The notes under the pieces: generated by a model
The model's input: the letters and a program-made list of their open reading frames with translations, nothing else
Database searches by the model: none
Told to the model about the DNA's origin: nothing
Position numbers and translations under genes: made by a program
Virus record (IMG/VR): IMGVR_UViG_3300034066_001650
Location: 1 to 31,413 of that record
Reading direction: 5' to 3' (one strand)
Length of the DNA: 31,413 nucleotides
Source: a virus
Shown: positions 23,010-29,186 of the stretch, piece after piece
Numbering within the stretch: the stretch's first letter is position 1
Layout of the letters: every line of letters begins with the position of its first letter

Positions 23010-23491
23010 AGATTGATACGATTATTATAGATAATTTTTTAGATAATCCCGACCTAGTAAGAAATTCTGTATTAAAAATTCCATTTAAACATTCTGGTAC
23101 ATTTCCTGGATTTAGGAGTGATGCTGCAGATAAAGAATATCAAAAAATGGTTGAAGTTAAATTGACACAAATATTAGGCACAAGTAATATTAAATTTAGA
23201 AAAGATAGAGATTGTTTTAGATTTCAATTATGTCTTCAAGATGCTGGCACTTGGATACATAAAGATGACACTGAATGGGCAGGAGTTTTATATTTAACAC
23301 CAGATGCTGATATAAATTCTGGTACGGGAATATTTGACGAGAATCAAAATTTAGTTACTGTAATAGGTAATGTTTATAATAGATTGGTATTGTATAGAGG
23401 AGATTTATTTCATAGAAGTTTGATTTCTGGATTTGGTGATGATGTAGATACTGGAAGACTCACCCAAGTATTCTTTTTTGATTTGTATTAA
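23006..23491 (+). CDS. 2OG-Fe(II) oxygenase-like protein, DUF6445-like
   Basis: 161 residues. Opens IDTIIIDNFLDNPDLVRNSV, like DUF6445-type proteins. Metal site WIHKDDTEWAGVLYLTPDA gives H-x-D; NRLVLYRGDLFHRSL provides the distal His, and GRLTQVFFFDLY the Arg. Same general layout as the protein at 7483-8169 (both end RLTQ.(M/F)FF). It is translationally coupled to speD by ATGA. A hydroxylase for an unknown substrate, possibly the same chemistry set as the large cassette. Confidence 0.68.
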   Translation: MKIDTIIIDNFLDNPDLVRNSVLKIPFKHSGTFPGFRSDAADKEYQKMVEVKLTQILGTSNIKFRKDRDCFRFQLCLQDAGTWIHKDDTEWAGVLYLTPDADINSGTGIFDENQNLVTVIGNVYNRLVLYRGDLFHRSLISGFGDDVDTGRLTQVFFFDLY

Positions 23492-23508
23492 ATTACTCTA
23501 TTATATAA

Positions 23509-24393
23509 ATGAAAGAAATAAATAAAAAAAATCTTTATACCGTTACTCCAAAAAGATTATTTACCTTTGGGTGTAGTTTTACTAAGTATGCTTTGGCAAC
23601 ATGGGCTAATATACTTGGATTTGAATTAAATAAAACTGTTGGTTGTGAATTTTATAATTTTGGTAAATGTGCATCTGGTAATGCATATATATCAAATATT
23701 ATTTCGCAAGCAGATCAGTACTATAATTTTAATTTTGATGATCTTGTAATTGTTTGTTGGACAAGCATTACAAGAGAAGATAGATGGATAACTAATAAAT
23801 GGGATTGTCCTGGTAACATATATTCACCAAATACAACATATGATAAAATTATTGTTAAAAAAATAGCAGATAATATTCATTTTTTGATGAGAGATTTGTC
23901 AAATATAAAACTGGTGGATTCTTTATTAAAACATAAAACACAGTATCATTTTCTCTCGATAAAAAATCTATGTGATAGTAAATTACATGTTGATGTTAAT
24001 TCTTTTAATAAATTAAAAAAAAATTATCAAAGTATAATTGATAAAATATATCCTAGTTATTATGAAGTTTTATGGGAAAATGATCTCAGAATAAAAAATA
24101 TTAATGATAAACAAATTATACATAAGAATTATAAAGAAGGTCATCCATTGCCATTAGAGCATTTATATTATTTGCATAATATATTTGATTATAATTTTTC
24201 AAATGATACTAAACTTATTGTGAAAAAAATTAATAATGAGTATAAAAATTTAATTTTAGATTTATATTCTAATCAACATGAAGAGTGTCATCCAGCAGAT
24301 CTTCCTAAAGAAAAACAAAAAAAATTTTATTTAGAATGTGAAAAGTTTTTTATATATAAGTCCAAAACGTTATCTGATCTAATAATTGTATAA
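23509..24393 (+). CDS. SGNH/GDSL-hydrolase-like protein
   Basis: 294 residues. Block I is LFTFGCSFTKY with candidate nucleophile Ser23. Block III-like is FGKCASGNAYISNI near 51-64 with the Gly/Asn oxyanion residues. Block V-like is EGHPLPLEHL near 210-219 with the catalytic His; the usual Asp is replaced by Glu. Such enzymes are esterases or, in sugar clusters, O-acetyl transferases/esterases. The C-terminal 70 residues are Lys-rich and unrecognised. Very AT-rich. Fold assignment is by motif; substrate unknown, but an O-acyl trimming role would fit the other sugar-modifying genes. Confidence 0.6.
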   Translation: MKEINKKNLYTVTPKRLFTFGCSFTKYALATWANILGFELNKTVGCEFYNFGKCASGNAYISNIISQADQYYNFNFDDLVIVCWTSITREDRWITNKWDCPGNIYSPNTTYDKIIVKKIADNIHFLMRDLSNIKLVDSLLKHKTQYHFLSIKNLCDSKLHVDVNSFNKLKKNYQSIIDKIYPSYYEVLWENDLRIKNINDKQIIHKNYKEGHPLPLEHLYYLHNIFDYNFSNDTKLIVKKINNEYKNLILDLYSNQHEECHPADLPKEKQKKFYLECEKFFIYKSKTLSDLIIV

Positions 24394-24508
24394 TATTTTA
24401 CAAAAGAACTTGACTATATAAGTCAATGGGTATATAGTGTGCCCACGTTCATTCGCTATTTGCGAATAGCGAACGGAAGTAAGCCGACTCGGAACGGATC
24501 GTTCATCT
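24394..24508. other. Structured intergenic leader, compositionally distinct
   Basis: 115 bases without a gene I can support. It holds a promoter (listed separately), a 9-bp perfect hairpin TTCGCTATT (24452-24460) / AATAGCGAA (24465-24473) with loop TGCG, and a small inverted repeat GAACG (24492-24496) / CGTTC (24500-24504). G+C is visibly higher than in the flanking genes. It may be the structured 5' leader of the tiny gene that follows, or a small RNA. Confidence 0.5.
24410..24438 (+). promoter_or_regulatory. Strong sigma70-like promoter
   Basis: TTGACT (24410-24415), 17-base spacer, TATAGT (24433-24438); TATATA at 24431 is an alternative -10. The -35 matches 5 of 6. It also forms a small hairpin TTGACT/AGTCAA. 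Expected to be read by the host polymerase early in infection and to drive the tiny genes 24509-24965. Confidence 0.65.
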
Positions 24509-24661
24509 ATGGAAGCACTCATCCTTACTTGCTTGCAAGCACAACTGATTTCCACCCGAGTTTACAAAGCAGAGATGCCGAAACAAACTCGTAACGATCT
24601 TATTTGGGAGGTTAAACAAATCTCCCCAAAAGAGTGTAAAGTAGACGCAAAAGCCGACTGA
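24509..24661 (+). CDS. Tiny protein of unknown function, cyanobacteria-like composition
   Basis: 50 residues. It starts MEALILTCLQAQLISTRVYK, then has KQTRNDLIWEVKQISP and ends ECKVDAKAD. Codon and base composition is less AT-rich than the surrounding phage genes. It lies behind a strong promoter and structured leader. A reading frame this short is not proof, but its soluble helix-rich sequence, place in a tight promoter-to-terminator unit, and resemblance to small cyanobacterial/cyanophage proteins support it. A TGCTTGCAAGCA palindrome lies inside the frame at 24530-24541. Confidence 0.6.
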   Translation: MEALILTCLQAQLISTRVYKAEMPKQTRNDLIWEVKQISPKECKVDAKAD

Positions 24662-24699
24662 AGGAACGCTCTTTAGCCTCAAAATTAAGGAGAAACCTA

Positions 24700-24867
24700 A
24701 TGTCTAAAGTCGTATATCGTGGTGTTGAATATGACACCAATGATCGTCCAAATCAAACTTTGAAAAGAGAACCTCATGTAGAAATCTATCGTGGAGCAAT
24801 GTTCTGGGTAGATGAAAATGGAAACAAATTCTCCATGGAAAAGGTACAGGGAGGTAAAGCAAAATGA
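24700..24867 (+). CDS. Small DUF4278-like protein
   Basis: 55 residues, with AAGGAG 7 bases before the ATG. It starts MSKVVYRGVEYDTND; the YRGVxY opening is the hallmark of DUF4278, a small family common in cyanobacteria. VEIYRGAMFWVDENG repeats the YRG theme in the second half. Expressed with its neighbours from the promoter at 24410. Overlaps the next gene by ATGA. Function of the family is unknown. Confidence 0.75.
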   Translation: MSKVVYRGVEYDTNDRPNQTLKREPHVEIYRGAMFWVDENGNKFSMEKVQGGKAK

Positions 24868-24965
24868 ATACTTACTTCGTTCGCTATCTTAAGAAAAAAG
24901 CAAAGAAGGAAAAACTTCTCAAAGATGCACAATTAAATATGGCAAAACAACCACAGATTGCATAA
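24864..24965 (+). CDS. Tiny basic protein, last gene before terminator
   Basis: 33 residues, starting MNTYFVRYLKKKAKKEKLLK. Lys-rich amphipathic helix. ATGA overlap with the preceding gene and GGGAGG 9 bases upstream of the ATG make translation likely. A strong terminator starts 5 bases after its stop codon. Function unknown; could bind nucleic acid or a host protein. Confidence 0.55.
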   Translation: MNTYFVRYLKKKAKKEKLLKDAQLNMAKQPQIA

Positions 24966-24970
24966 TTTTT

Positions 24971-24999
24971 AAAGGAGGATTGACATCCTCCTTTTTTTT
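24971..24999 (+). terminator. Strong rho-independent terminator
   Basis: Stem AAAGGAGGAT (24971-24980) with ATCCTCCTTT (24985-24994), loop TGAC, followed by five more T. Perfect 10-bp pairing. It closes the small transcription unit that begins at the promoter at 24410. Confidence 0.92.
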
Positions 25000-25029
25000 A
25001 TGTAAAATGAAAAAAAGATTTGAATCTTT

Positions 25030-25188
25030 ATGGACAAAGAAAGAATAAAATTAATCATTAGTAATATGGAATTATTAATTGATTCATTGAAGAAAGAAGT
25101 TCTTTTGGAAGATGTAGTTGAAGAACAACAATTTTCTTCATCAGTGTTTGGTGATTATGATGAAGTATTTGAAGAATATGATGATTGA
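25030..25188 (+). CDS. Small acidic protein of unknown function
   Basis: 52 residues, MDKERIKLIISNMELLIDSL then a strongly acidic C-terminus ending DEVFEEYDD. Helical amphipathic start and acidic tail, a layout seen in many small phage proteins. No clear ribosome-binding site. It follows a terminator, so it would need its own promoter, which I cannot identify with confidence. Confidence 0.5.
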   Translation: MDKERIKLIISNMELLIDSLKKEVLLEDVVEEQQFSSSVFGDYDEVFEEYDD

Positions 25189-25231
25189 TTTTATTACTTG
25201 GTAAATATTAATACAAAAAATTTTTAAATTT

Positions 25232-25984
25232 ATGAAACCTATTAAAGCAAAAGATTTACTCGAACTTGATAAAAGACTTGAAGTTGTAAAACTTCAAGGA
25301 TATCCCATTCCTGAACAGGTAATATGGCAAGCAGGAAAAGGTGATTACTCGGAAGTTCCAATTCATAACGTAAAAGTTCCCAGTCAGCAAGAGTGTGGGG
25401 AATGGATTGTTGAACAACTTCTTGCGAATGAGCGTGGGCATTGGGGTCCTCTAGAGCATCCTCAAATTACATTCTCTTGTTCTGGTTTTGTTCATAACGT
25501 AATTGTTCAAGCAAGAACTCACCGAATTGGAACTACTTGGGATGTTCAATCGCAACGTTATACTGGTAAGCGTGTAGTTAAAGTTGCCAAGCGTGAACTT
25601 GATGTTGAAGAAGTCTTCTACGTTCGCCCTGAGGGGTTCTATACTAATCGTAAAGGTAAGAAGTATGAATGGACTGCTGAGAACCGTCAACGCAAACTGG
25701 GGCGTATTCTGAGTGAGTGTGAAGAGTATGCTGAGTATTATGATCAGGGAATGTGTGAAGAGCATATTCGTGATTATCTTCCCCAAGCAATTCGTCAGAA
25801 CTTTGTAGTATCTTTTAATTTACGTTCTGTACTTCACTTTATGGATCTTCGTTCAAAACTTGATGCTCAACTTGAAATTCAAGCACTATGCGATGCATTT
25901 GCACCAGAACTTCAAAAATGGTCTCCAAGTGTTTGGCAATATTATGAAGAAAAGCGTTTACACAAAGCAAGATTGTCACCCTGA
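25232..25984 (+). CDS. thyX: Flavin-dependent thymidylate synthase
   Basis: 250 residues. ThyX signature RTHRIGTTWDVQSQRYTGKR at 95-114, corresponding to RHRxxSxxxxS.RY but with Thr for the second residue before His and one extra residue before the Ser. GHWGPLEHPQITF at 69-81 is the usual folate/FAD-side segment, and LRSVLHFMDLRSKLDAQLEI at about 197-216 is the typical substrate-binding end (LR...F..LR....AQ.EI). It methylates dUMP to dTMP with methylene-THF and FADH2 for phage DNA synthesis. Its G+C is a little higher than that of the neighbours. Confidence 0.97.
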   Translation: MKPIKAKDLLELDKRLEVVKLQGYPIPEQVIWQAGKGDYSEVPIHNVKVPSQQECGEWIVEQLLANERGHWGPLEHPQITFSCSGFVHNVIVQARTHRIGTTWDVQSQRYTGKRVVKVAKRELDVEEVFYVRPEGFYTNRKGKKYEWTAENRQRKLGRILSECEEYAEYYDQGMCEEHIRDYLPQAIRQNFVVSFNLRSVLHFMDLRSKLDAQLEIQALCDAFAPELQKWSPSVWQYYEEKRLHKARLSP

Positions 25985-25990
25985 GGAACT

Positions 25991-26149
25991 ATGAAAACCT
26001 GGTGTTTAAAAGACCATTTAACTGGTCATATATTTAAAGTCATTTTTAGTGAAGATGAATTGAAAGAATATTTGAATAAAAATCCAGATATTTCTGAATG
26101 TATAGACTGTATTGAATGTGATGATGCTTCTACTATATTGATCGAATAA
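25991..26149 (+). CDS. Small CxxCxxC protein of unknown function
   Basis: 52 residues, 6 bases after thyX, with GAGGAAC before the ATG. MKTWCLKDHLTGHIFKVIFS, then a helix EDELKEYLNKNPD, then SECIDCIECDD with three cysteines spaced CxxCxxC, which could bind a metal together with Cys5. The opening resembles short FmdB-like zinc-ribbon proteins, but it is too short for a full ribbon. Co-transcribed with thyX. Confidence 0.6.
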   Translation: MKTWCLKDHLTGHIFKVIFSEDELKEYLNKNPDISECIDCIECDDASTILIE

Positions 26150-26155
26150 AATTAA

Positions 26156-26163
26156 AATAAATA
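26156..26163 (+). promoter_or_regulatory. Probable T4-type late promoter AATAAATA
   Basis: NATAAATA match 22 bases before ATG 26186, the same distance as at the Cys-rich genes. It would give late expression to the small gene and phoH that follow. AT-rich context makes a chance match possible. Confidence 0.5.
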
Positions 26164-26185
26164 TTACTGTAAATTAATGTAACTT

Positions 26186-26428
26186 ATGGCGATTTATCCT
26201 ATCATTAATAACGAGACTGGGGAAAAAAAGATCATTGAGATGAGTGTACATGACATTACTCAATGGTATAAAGATAATCCAGAATGGACTAGAGATTGGT
26301 CTAAAGGATGTGCATCTTTTGGAGAAGTTGGAGAATGGAAAGATCAACTTATTAAAAAACATCCTGGATGGAATGAAGTCCTAGAAAAAGCATCTAAAGC
26401 ACCCAAGTCCCTTGTTAAGAAAATCTAA
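26186..26428 (+). CDS. Small FmdB-like phage protein without zinc cysteines
   Basis: 80 residues. MAIYPIINNETGEKKIIEMS followed by ITQWYKDNPEW, then KKHPGWNEVLEKASK. This is the plan of phage FmdB-like small proteins (Y....TGE..E..MS....... NP.W....G..E.L), but the CxxC zinc-ribbon pairs are lost; only one Cys is present. Translationally coupled to phoH (TAATG). Function unknown. Confidence 0.65.
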   Translation: MAIYPIINNETGEKKIIEMSVHDITQWYKDNPEWTRDWSKGCASFGEVGEWKDQLIKKHPGWNEVLEKASKAPKSLVKKI

Positions 26429-27186
26429 TGGCAAGAAGAAGAAGAACTGATGAGCATCAACCAATAGGTGTTGGTATGACTGCAAAACAAATGAAAAGAA
26501 AAAAACCTGTTAATACGGAATTACTTTTAGATATTGATCCTTTAACAGAGAATCAAAAAAAATTATTCTCTTCATATAGTGAAAGTAAAAATCTTGTGGC
26601 ATATGGTGCTGCTGGAACTGGTAAAACATTTATCACTTTGTATAATGCATTGAAAGATGTTTTAAAAGAACATTCTCCTTATGAAAAGATATACATCGTT
26701 CGTTCATTAGTTGCTACCAGAGAAATTGGATTTCTTCCTGGAGATCATGAAGATAAATCTTCTCTGTATCAAATTCCTTATAAGAACATGGTTAAATACA
26801 TGTTCCAACTTCCAAGTGATACTGAATTTGAGATGTTATATGGCAACTTAAAGACACAAGGAACTATAAGTTTTTGGTCAACATCATTTCTTCGAGGAAC
26901 TACATTAGATAATGCCATTATTATAGTTGATGAATTTCAAAACTTGAATTTTCATGAACTTGATAGTATAATTACTCGTGTTGGTGAAAATACAAAAATT
27001 TGTTTTTGTGGAGATGCGACTCAATCGGATCTTGTAAAAACAAATGAGCGTAATGGTATTATTGATTTTATGAAGATTTTACGAGTAATGCCTTCTTTTG
27101 ACATCATTGAATTTGGTGTAGAGGATATTGTTCGTTCAGGTCTGTGTAAAGAATATATTATTGCAAAAACTGAGTTAGGATTTTAA
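26428..27186 (+). CDS. phoH: PhoH-like P-loop ATPase
   Basis: 252 residues. Walker A GAAGTGKT at 60-67, the PhoH-specific block RSLVATREIGFLPGDHEDK at about 92-110, and Walker B IIIVDEFQNL at 164-173. Basic N-terminus MARRRRTDEHQP. phoH is a common marine phage gene and marker; its role in infection is not settled (RNA helicase/nuclease-linked ATPase in other systems). Coupled on both sides by TAATG overlaps. Confidence 0.96.
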   Translation: MARRRRTDEHQPIGVGMTAKQMKRKKPVNTELLLDIDPLTENQKKLFSSYSESKNLVAYGAAGTGKTFITLYNALKDVLKEHSPYEKIYIVRSLVATREIGFLPGDHEDKSSLYQIPYKNMVKYMFQLPSDTEFEMLYGNLKTQGTISFWSTSFLRGTTLDNAIIIVDEFQNLNFHELDSIITRVGENTKICFCGDATQSDLVKTNERNGIIDFMKILRVMPSFDIIEFGVEDIVRSGLCKEYIIAKTELGF

Positions 27187-27866
27187 TGTTTAAACATATT
27201 GAATTGGATCTCCCCAAATTAGAACGGGAGAATATAGATGGTGTTCGTTATTATAAAATACCTGATGGAAATGAACTTTTAAAATTATTTTCTATCACTT
27301 CAGTTACCAGTCATAAAAATCGCCAGTTCTTTGCTAACTGGCGTAAAAAAATTGGTGAAGAAAAGGCGGATAAAATTACTAAGCAGGCAACCAGTCGCGG
27401 GACTGATATGCACACTTTAGTTGAACATTATTTGATTAACGATCAAGAACTTCCTAAAGTTCAACCTTTATCTGATTTCTTATTTAAAATTGCTAAACCA
27501 GAATTAAATAAGATAAATAATATTCATGCTCTAGAGTCTTCTCTTTACAGTAAAGTATTAGGTGTTGCGGGAACAGTAGATTGTATTGCTGAATTTAATG
27601 GAGAATTGGCAATAATTGATTTTAAAACCTCAAAAAAACCTAAACCTAGAGAATGGATTGAACACTATTTTGTTCAATGTGTAGCATATGCATGTATGCT
27701 TTATGAGTTAACTGGAATTACCGTTAAAAAATTGGTAATCATTATGTCTTGTGAAAATGGAGAATGTGTTGTTTATGAAGAATACGACAAAGAAAAATAC
27801 ATCAAACTACTCATACAGTATATTAGAGAGTTTGTTCAATACAAATTGGGAACATATGAAACCTGA
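27186..27866 (+). CDS. PD-(D/E)XK family exonuclease
   Basis: 226 residues. Early helix RGTDMHTLVEHYL around residues 71-83 (G..(M)H...E), acidic ESSLYS at 117, then AGTVDCIAEFNGELAIIDFK at about 128-147 giving Asp132 and the D-x-K pair Asp145/Lys147, and QCVAYACM with Gln164. This is the order of Cas4/RecB/MGME1-like nucleases. In cyanophages it lies beside replication genes and likely processes DNA ends in replication or recombination. Starts at TAATG with phoH; overlaps gene 33 by 11 bases. Confidence 0.85.
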   Translation: MFKHIELDLPKLERENIDGVRYYKIPDGNELLKLFSITSVTSHKNRQFFANWRKKIGEEKADKITKQATSRGTDMHTLVEHYLINDQELPKVQPLSDFLFKIAKPELNKINNIHALESSLYSKVLGVAGTVDCIAEFNGELAIIDFKTSKKPKPREWIEHYFVQCVAYACMLYELTGITVKKLVIIMSCENGECVVYEEYDKEKYIKLLIQYIREFVQYKLGTYET

Positions 27867-28146
27867 TAAACAAACAAAAAGTAATTTAGAACAAAAAGAA
27901 TTTGAAAAAGTATTAGAAAATAAGTTTTTCTGTCCTACTAAATTCGCACAAGAAATTGAAGCATTAGTTCATCATAATAATGATATGAATTATATTGATG
28001 CTATTATTCATTTTTGTGATAAAAATAGTATTGATTTAGAATCTGTTCCTAAACTTATATCTAAACCATTAAAAGAAAAAATTAAGTATGATGCAATGGA
28101 ACTTAATTTCTTAAAAAGAACTTCCAGGGCTAAGTTAATTTTTTAA
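27856..28146 (+). CDS. 33: gp33, late-promoter transcription accessory protein
   Basis: 96 residues from ATG 27856, chosen because the frame upstream lies wholly inside the nuclease gene and the gp33-like domain begins after it. The body IEALVHHNNDMNYIDAIIHF then CDKNSIDLESV, LISKPLKEKI and AMELNFL lines up with T4 gp33 (IEKMVEEFGMSYLEATTAF, EENSIPETQF, IPSGIIEKI, AIDENLL). gp33 links the phage sigma gp55 and the gp45 clamp to host RNA polymerase at TATAAATA promoters, which occur in this window. Slightly shorter than T4 gp33. Confidence 0.82.
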   Translation: MKPDKQTKSNLEQKEFEKVLENKFFCPTKFAQEIEALVHHNNDMNYIDAIIHFCDKNSIDLESVPKLISKPLKEKIKYDAMELNFLKRTSRAKLIF

Positions 28147-28161
28147 TTTTTAATTTATATT

Positions 28162-28752
28162 ATGACACCTTTTGATGTTTATAAAACATATCTTGCTTTA
28201 AAAAATCACTTTACTAAAGATAGTTACGACTATCATAAGTATTGTGGTAAAAGTAGAGCTACGCTACAATCCTTCTATAAAAGGAAGGATAGATATTGGT
28301 TTGAAAAATTATCTAGACAAAAGAGTGATCAGGAAGTTATAAATTTTTTTGTTGCCAATTTTGTTTCTTGTGATGATCCTCAATCGTTATGGATTGGAGA
28401 AATAATTAGAGAAGGTGAAACTAGATACGTTGATTGGGAAAAAAAGAAACAATCCCTTTCATATCATTTTAAAGAACAGGTAAGTAATATATTTAATAAA
28501 AATAATTTTGATGAGATGTTTTTTGTAGAAGGATCATCTCATCCACAAATATTAAAGCAACATTTGCAAAATAATATCTCCTTAGAAACTTTTATTATAC
28601 TTGATAAAATTTTTGGATTTGTAAAAGTTTTTGATAAGAAATTAAATGATCCTGTGTGGAAATTTATATCTGCTAGGATAAAAAAATATTCTTCGTTTCT
28701 AAATATTGATATATTTAAGTATAGAAAAATTTTAAAGGAGTGTGTATTATGA
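28162..28752 (+). CDS. 59: gp59, loader of gp41 replicative helicase
   Basis: 196 residues against 217 in T4. FDVYKTYLALKNHF matches T4 SVYKLYLMIKQHM; YKRKDRYWFEKLSRQ matches YQKRRDKYFFQKLSEK; FFVANFVS, LWIGEI match FISNLVA, AWIGDI; LETFIILDK matches FETFILLDS; YRKIL matches the end. It brings helicase to gp32-covered DNA and forks. Very AT-rich. Overlaps the next gene by ATGA. The neighbour order 33-59-32 also fits T4. Confidence 0.92.
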   Translation: MTPFDVYKTYLALKNHFTKDSYDYHKYCGKSRATLQSFYKRKDRYWFEKLSRQKSDQEVINFFVANFVSCDDPQSLWIGEIIREGETRYVDWEKKKQSLSYHFKEQVSNIFNKNNFDEMFFVEGSSHPQILKQHLQNNISLETFIILDKIFGFVKVFDKKLNDPVWKFISARIKKYSSFLNIDIFKYRKILKECVL

Positions 28753-29090
28753 GTTTTTTTGAATCAGATGTAGTTCGTGCAGAGATGGTAGAAATTTCTG
28801 AACTACAAGAAGATCTTTATAATAGTGTTTTTAAATTTTACCAAATGGATCATAAAGGTAAAATGCAACATGTTGATTTACTTCAAAGGTTATTGGATAA
28901 ACAAAAAGTCTTATATACCAGATTATCTTTATCTGATGATCCAGAAGCAAAAAAGATGAAAGAAAATATATCAAAGTCTGCTGTTATGATGGGACTACCA
29001 GCAAATGTTGATATGAATGTGATCTTCACTAATATGCAAACTTTGATTGAAAAAATGAAAGAACAAATTGGTAAATTTGAAAACACTTGA
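28749..29090 (+). CDS. DUF1825 family protein
   Basis: 113 residues from ATG 28749, with AAGGAG 9 bases upstream; the GTG at 28740 has no spacing for a site. MSFFESDVVRAEMVEISELQ, then MDHKGKMQHVDLLQRLLDKQ, LYTRLSLSDDPEAKKM, and MQTLIEKMKEQIG follow the DUF1825 pattern (MGFFDSEIVQ.EA.....L, F.REGK...IE.ME.L....R.F..R..LSDD). The family is otherwise cyanobacterial, so this marks the phage as a cyanophage and suggests past host capture. Inserted between genes 59 and 32. Helical protein of unknown role. Confidence 0.85.
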   Translation: MSFFESDVVRAEMVEISELQEDLYNSVFKFYQMDHKGKMQHVDLLQRLLDKQKVLYTRLSLSDDPEAKKMKENISKSAVMMGLPANVDMNVIFTNMQTLIEKMKEQIGKFENT

Positions 29091-29097
29091 CATGGAC

Positions 29098-29150
29098 GGG
29101 CATCTGCAATATATTGGTTTAGTGCCCACCGCAGATGCCCTAACGGGCAC
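29098..29150 (+). promoter_or_regulatory. Pseudoknot-like RNA leader of gene 32 (possible autoregulation site)
   Basis: Stem A: GGGCATCTGC (29098-29107) with GCAGATGCCC (29131-29140), 10 bp perfect. Inside its loop GTGCCC (29122-29127) can pair with GGGCAC (29145-29150) after the stem. The pairings interlock, giving an H-type pseudoknot or two competing hairpins; the 4-base linker across a 10-bp stem is tight. It ends 36 bases before the gp32 ATG, and the gap is an A/U-rich unstructured tract with GAGG at 29176. T4 gene 32 mRNA has a pseudoknot in the same place that gp32 binds to shut off its own translation. No T tract follows, so it is not a terminator. Confidence 0.65.
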
Positions 29151-29186
29151 CCAAAGGCCAAATCTAACTTAATCTGAGGTAATCTA

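Noticed and set aside
23504-23511. TATAAATG as a late promoter before the SGNH-like gene
   Set aside because: It overlaps the start codon at 23509, so no leader would remain; a chance match in AT-rich DNA.
24440-24510. tRNA gene in the structured higher-G+C leader
   Set aside because: The hairpins do not form a cloverleaf and there is no T-loop GTTCRA box or acceptor stem pairing.
25007-25048. 13-codon leader peptide starting at 25007
   Set aside because: Too short, no ribosome-binding site and no recognisable motif; it overlaps the more plausible gene at 25030.
29098-29150. Terminator after the DUF1825 gene
   Set aside because: The stem is strong but there is no T tract after it, and the interlocking pairings fit a leader structure for gene 32 better.
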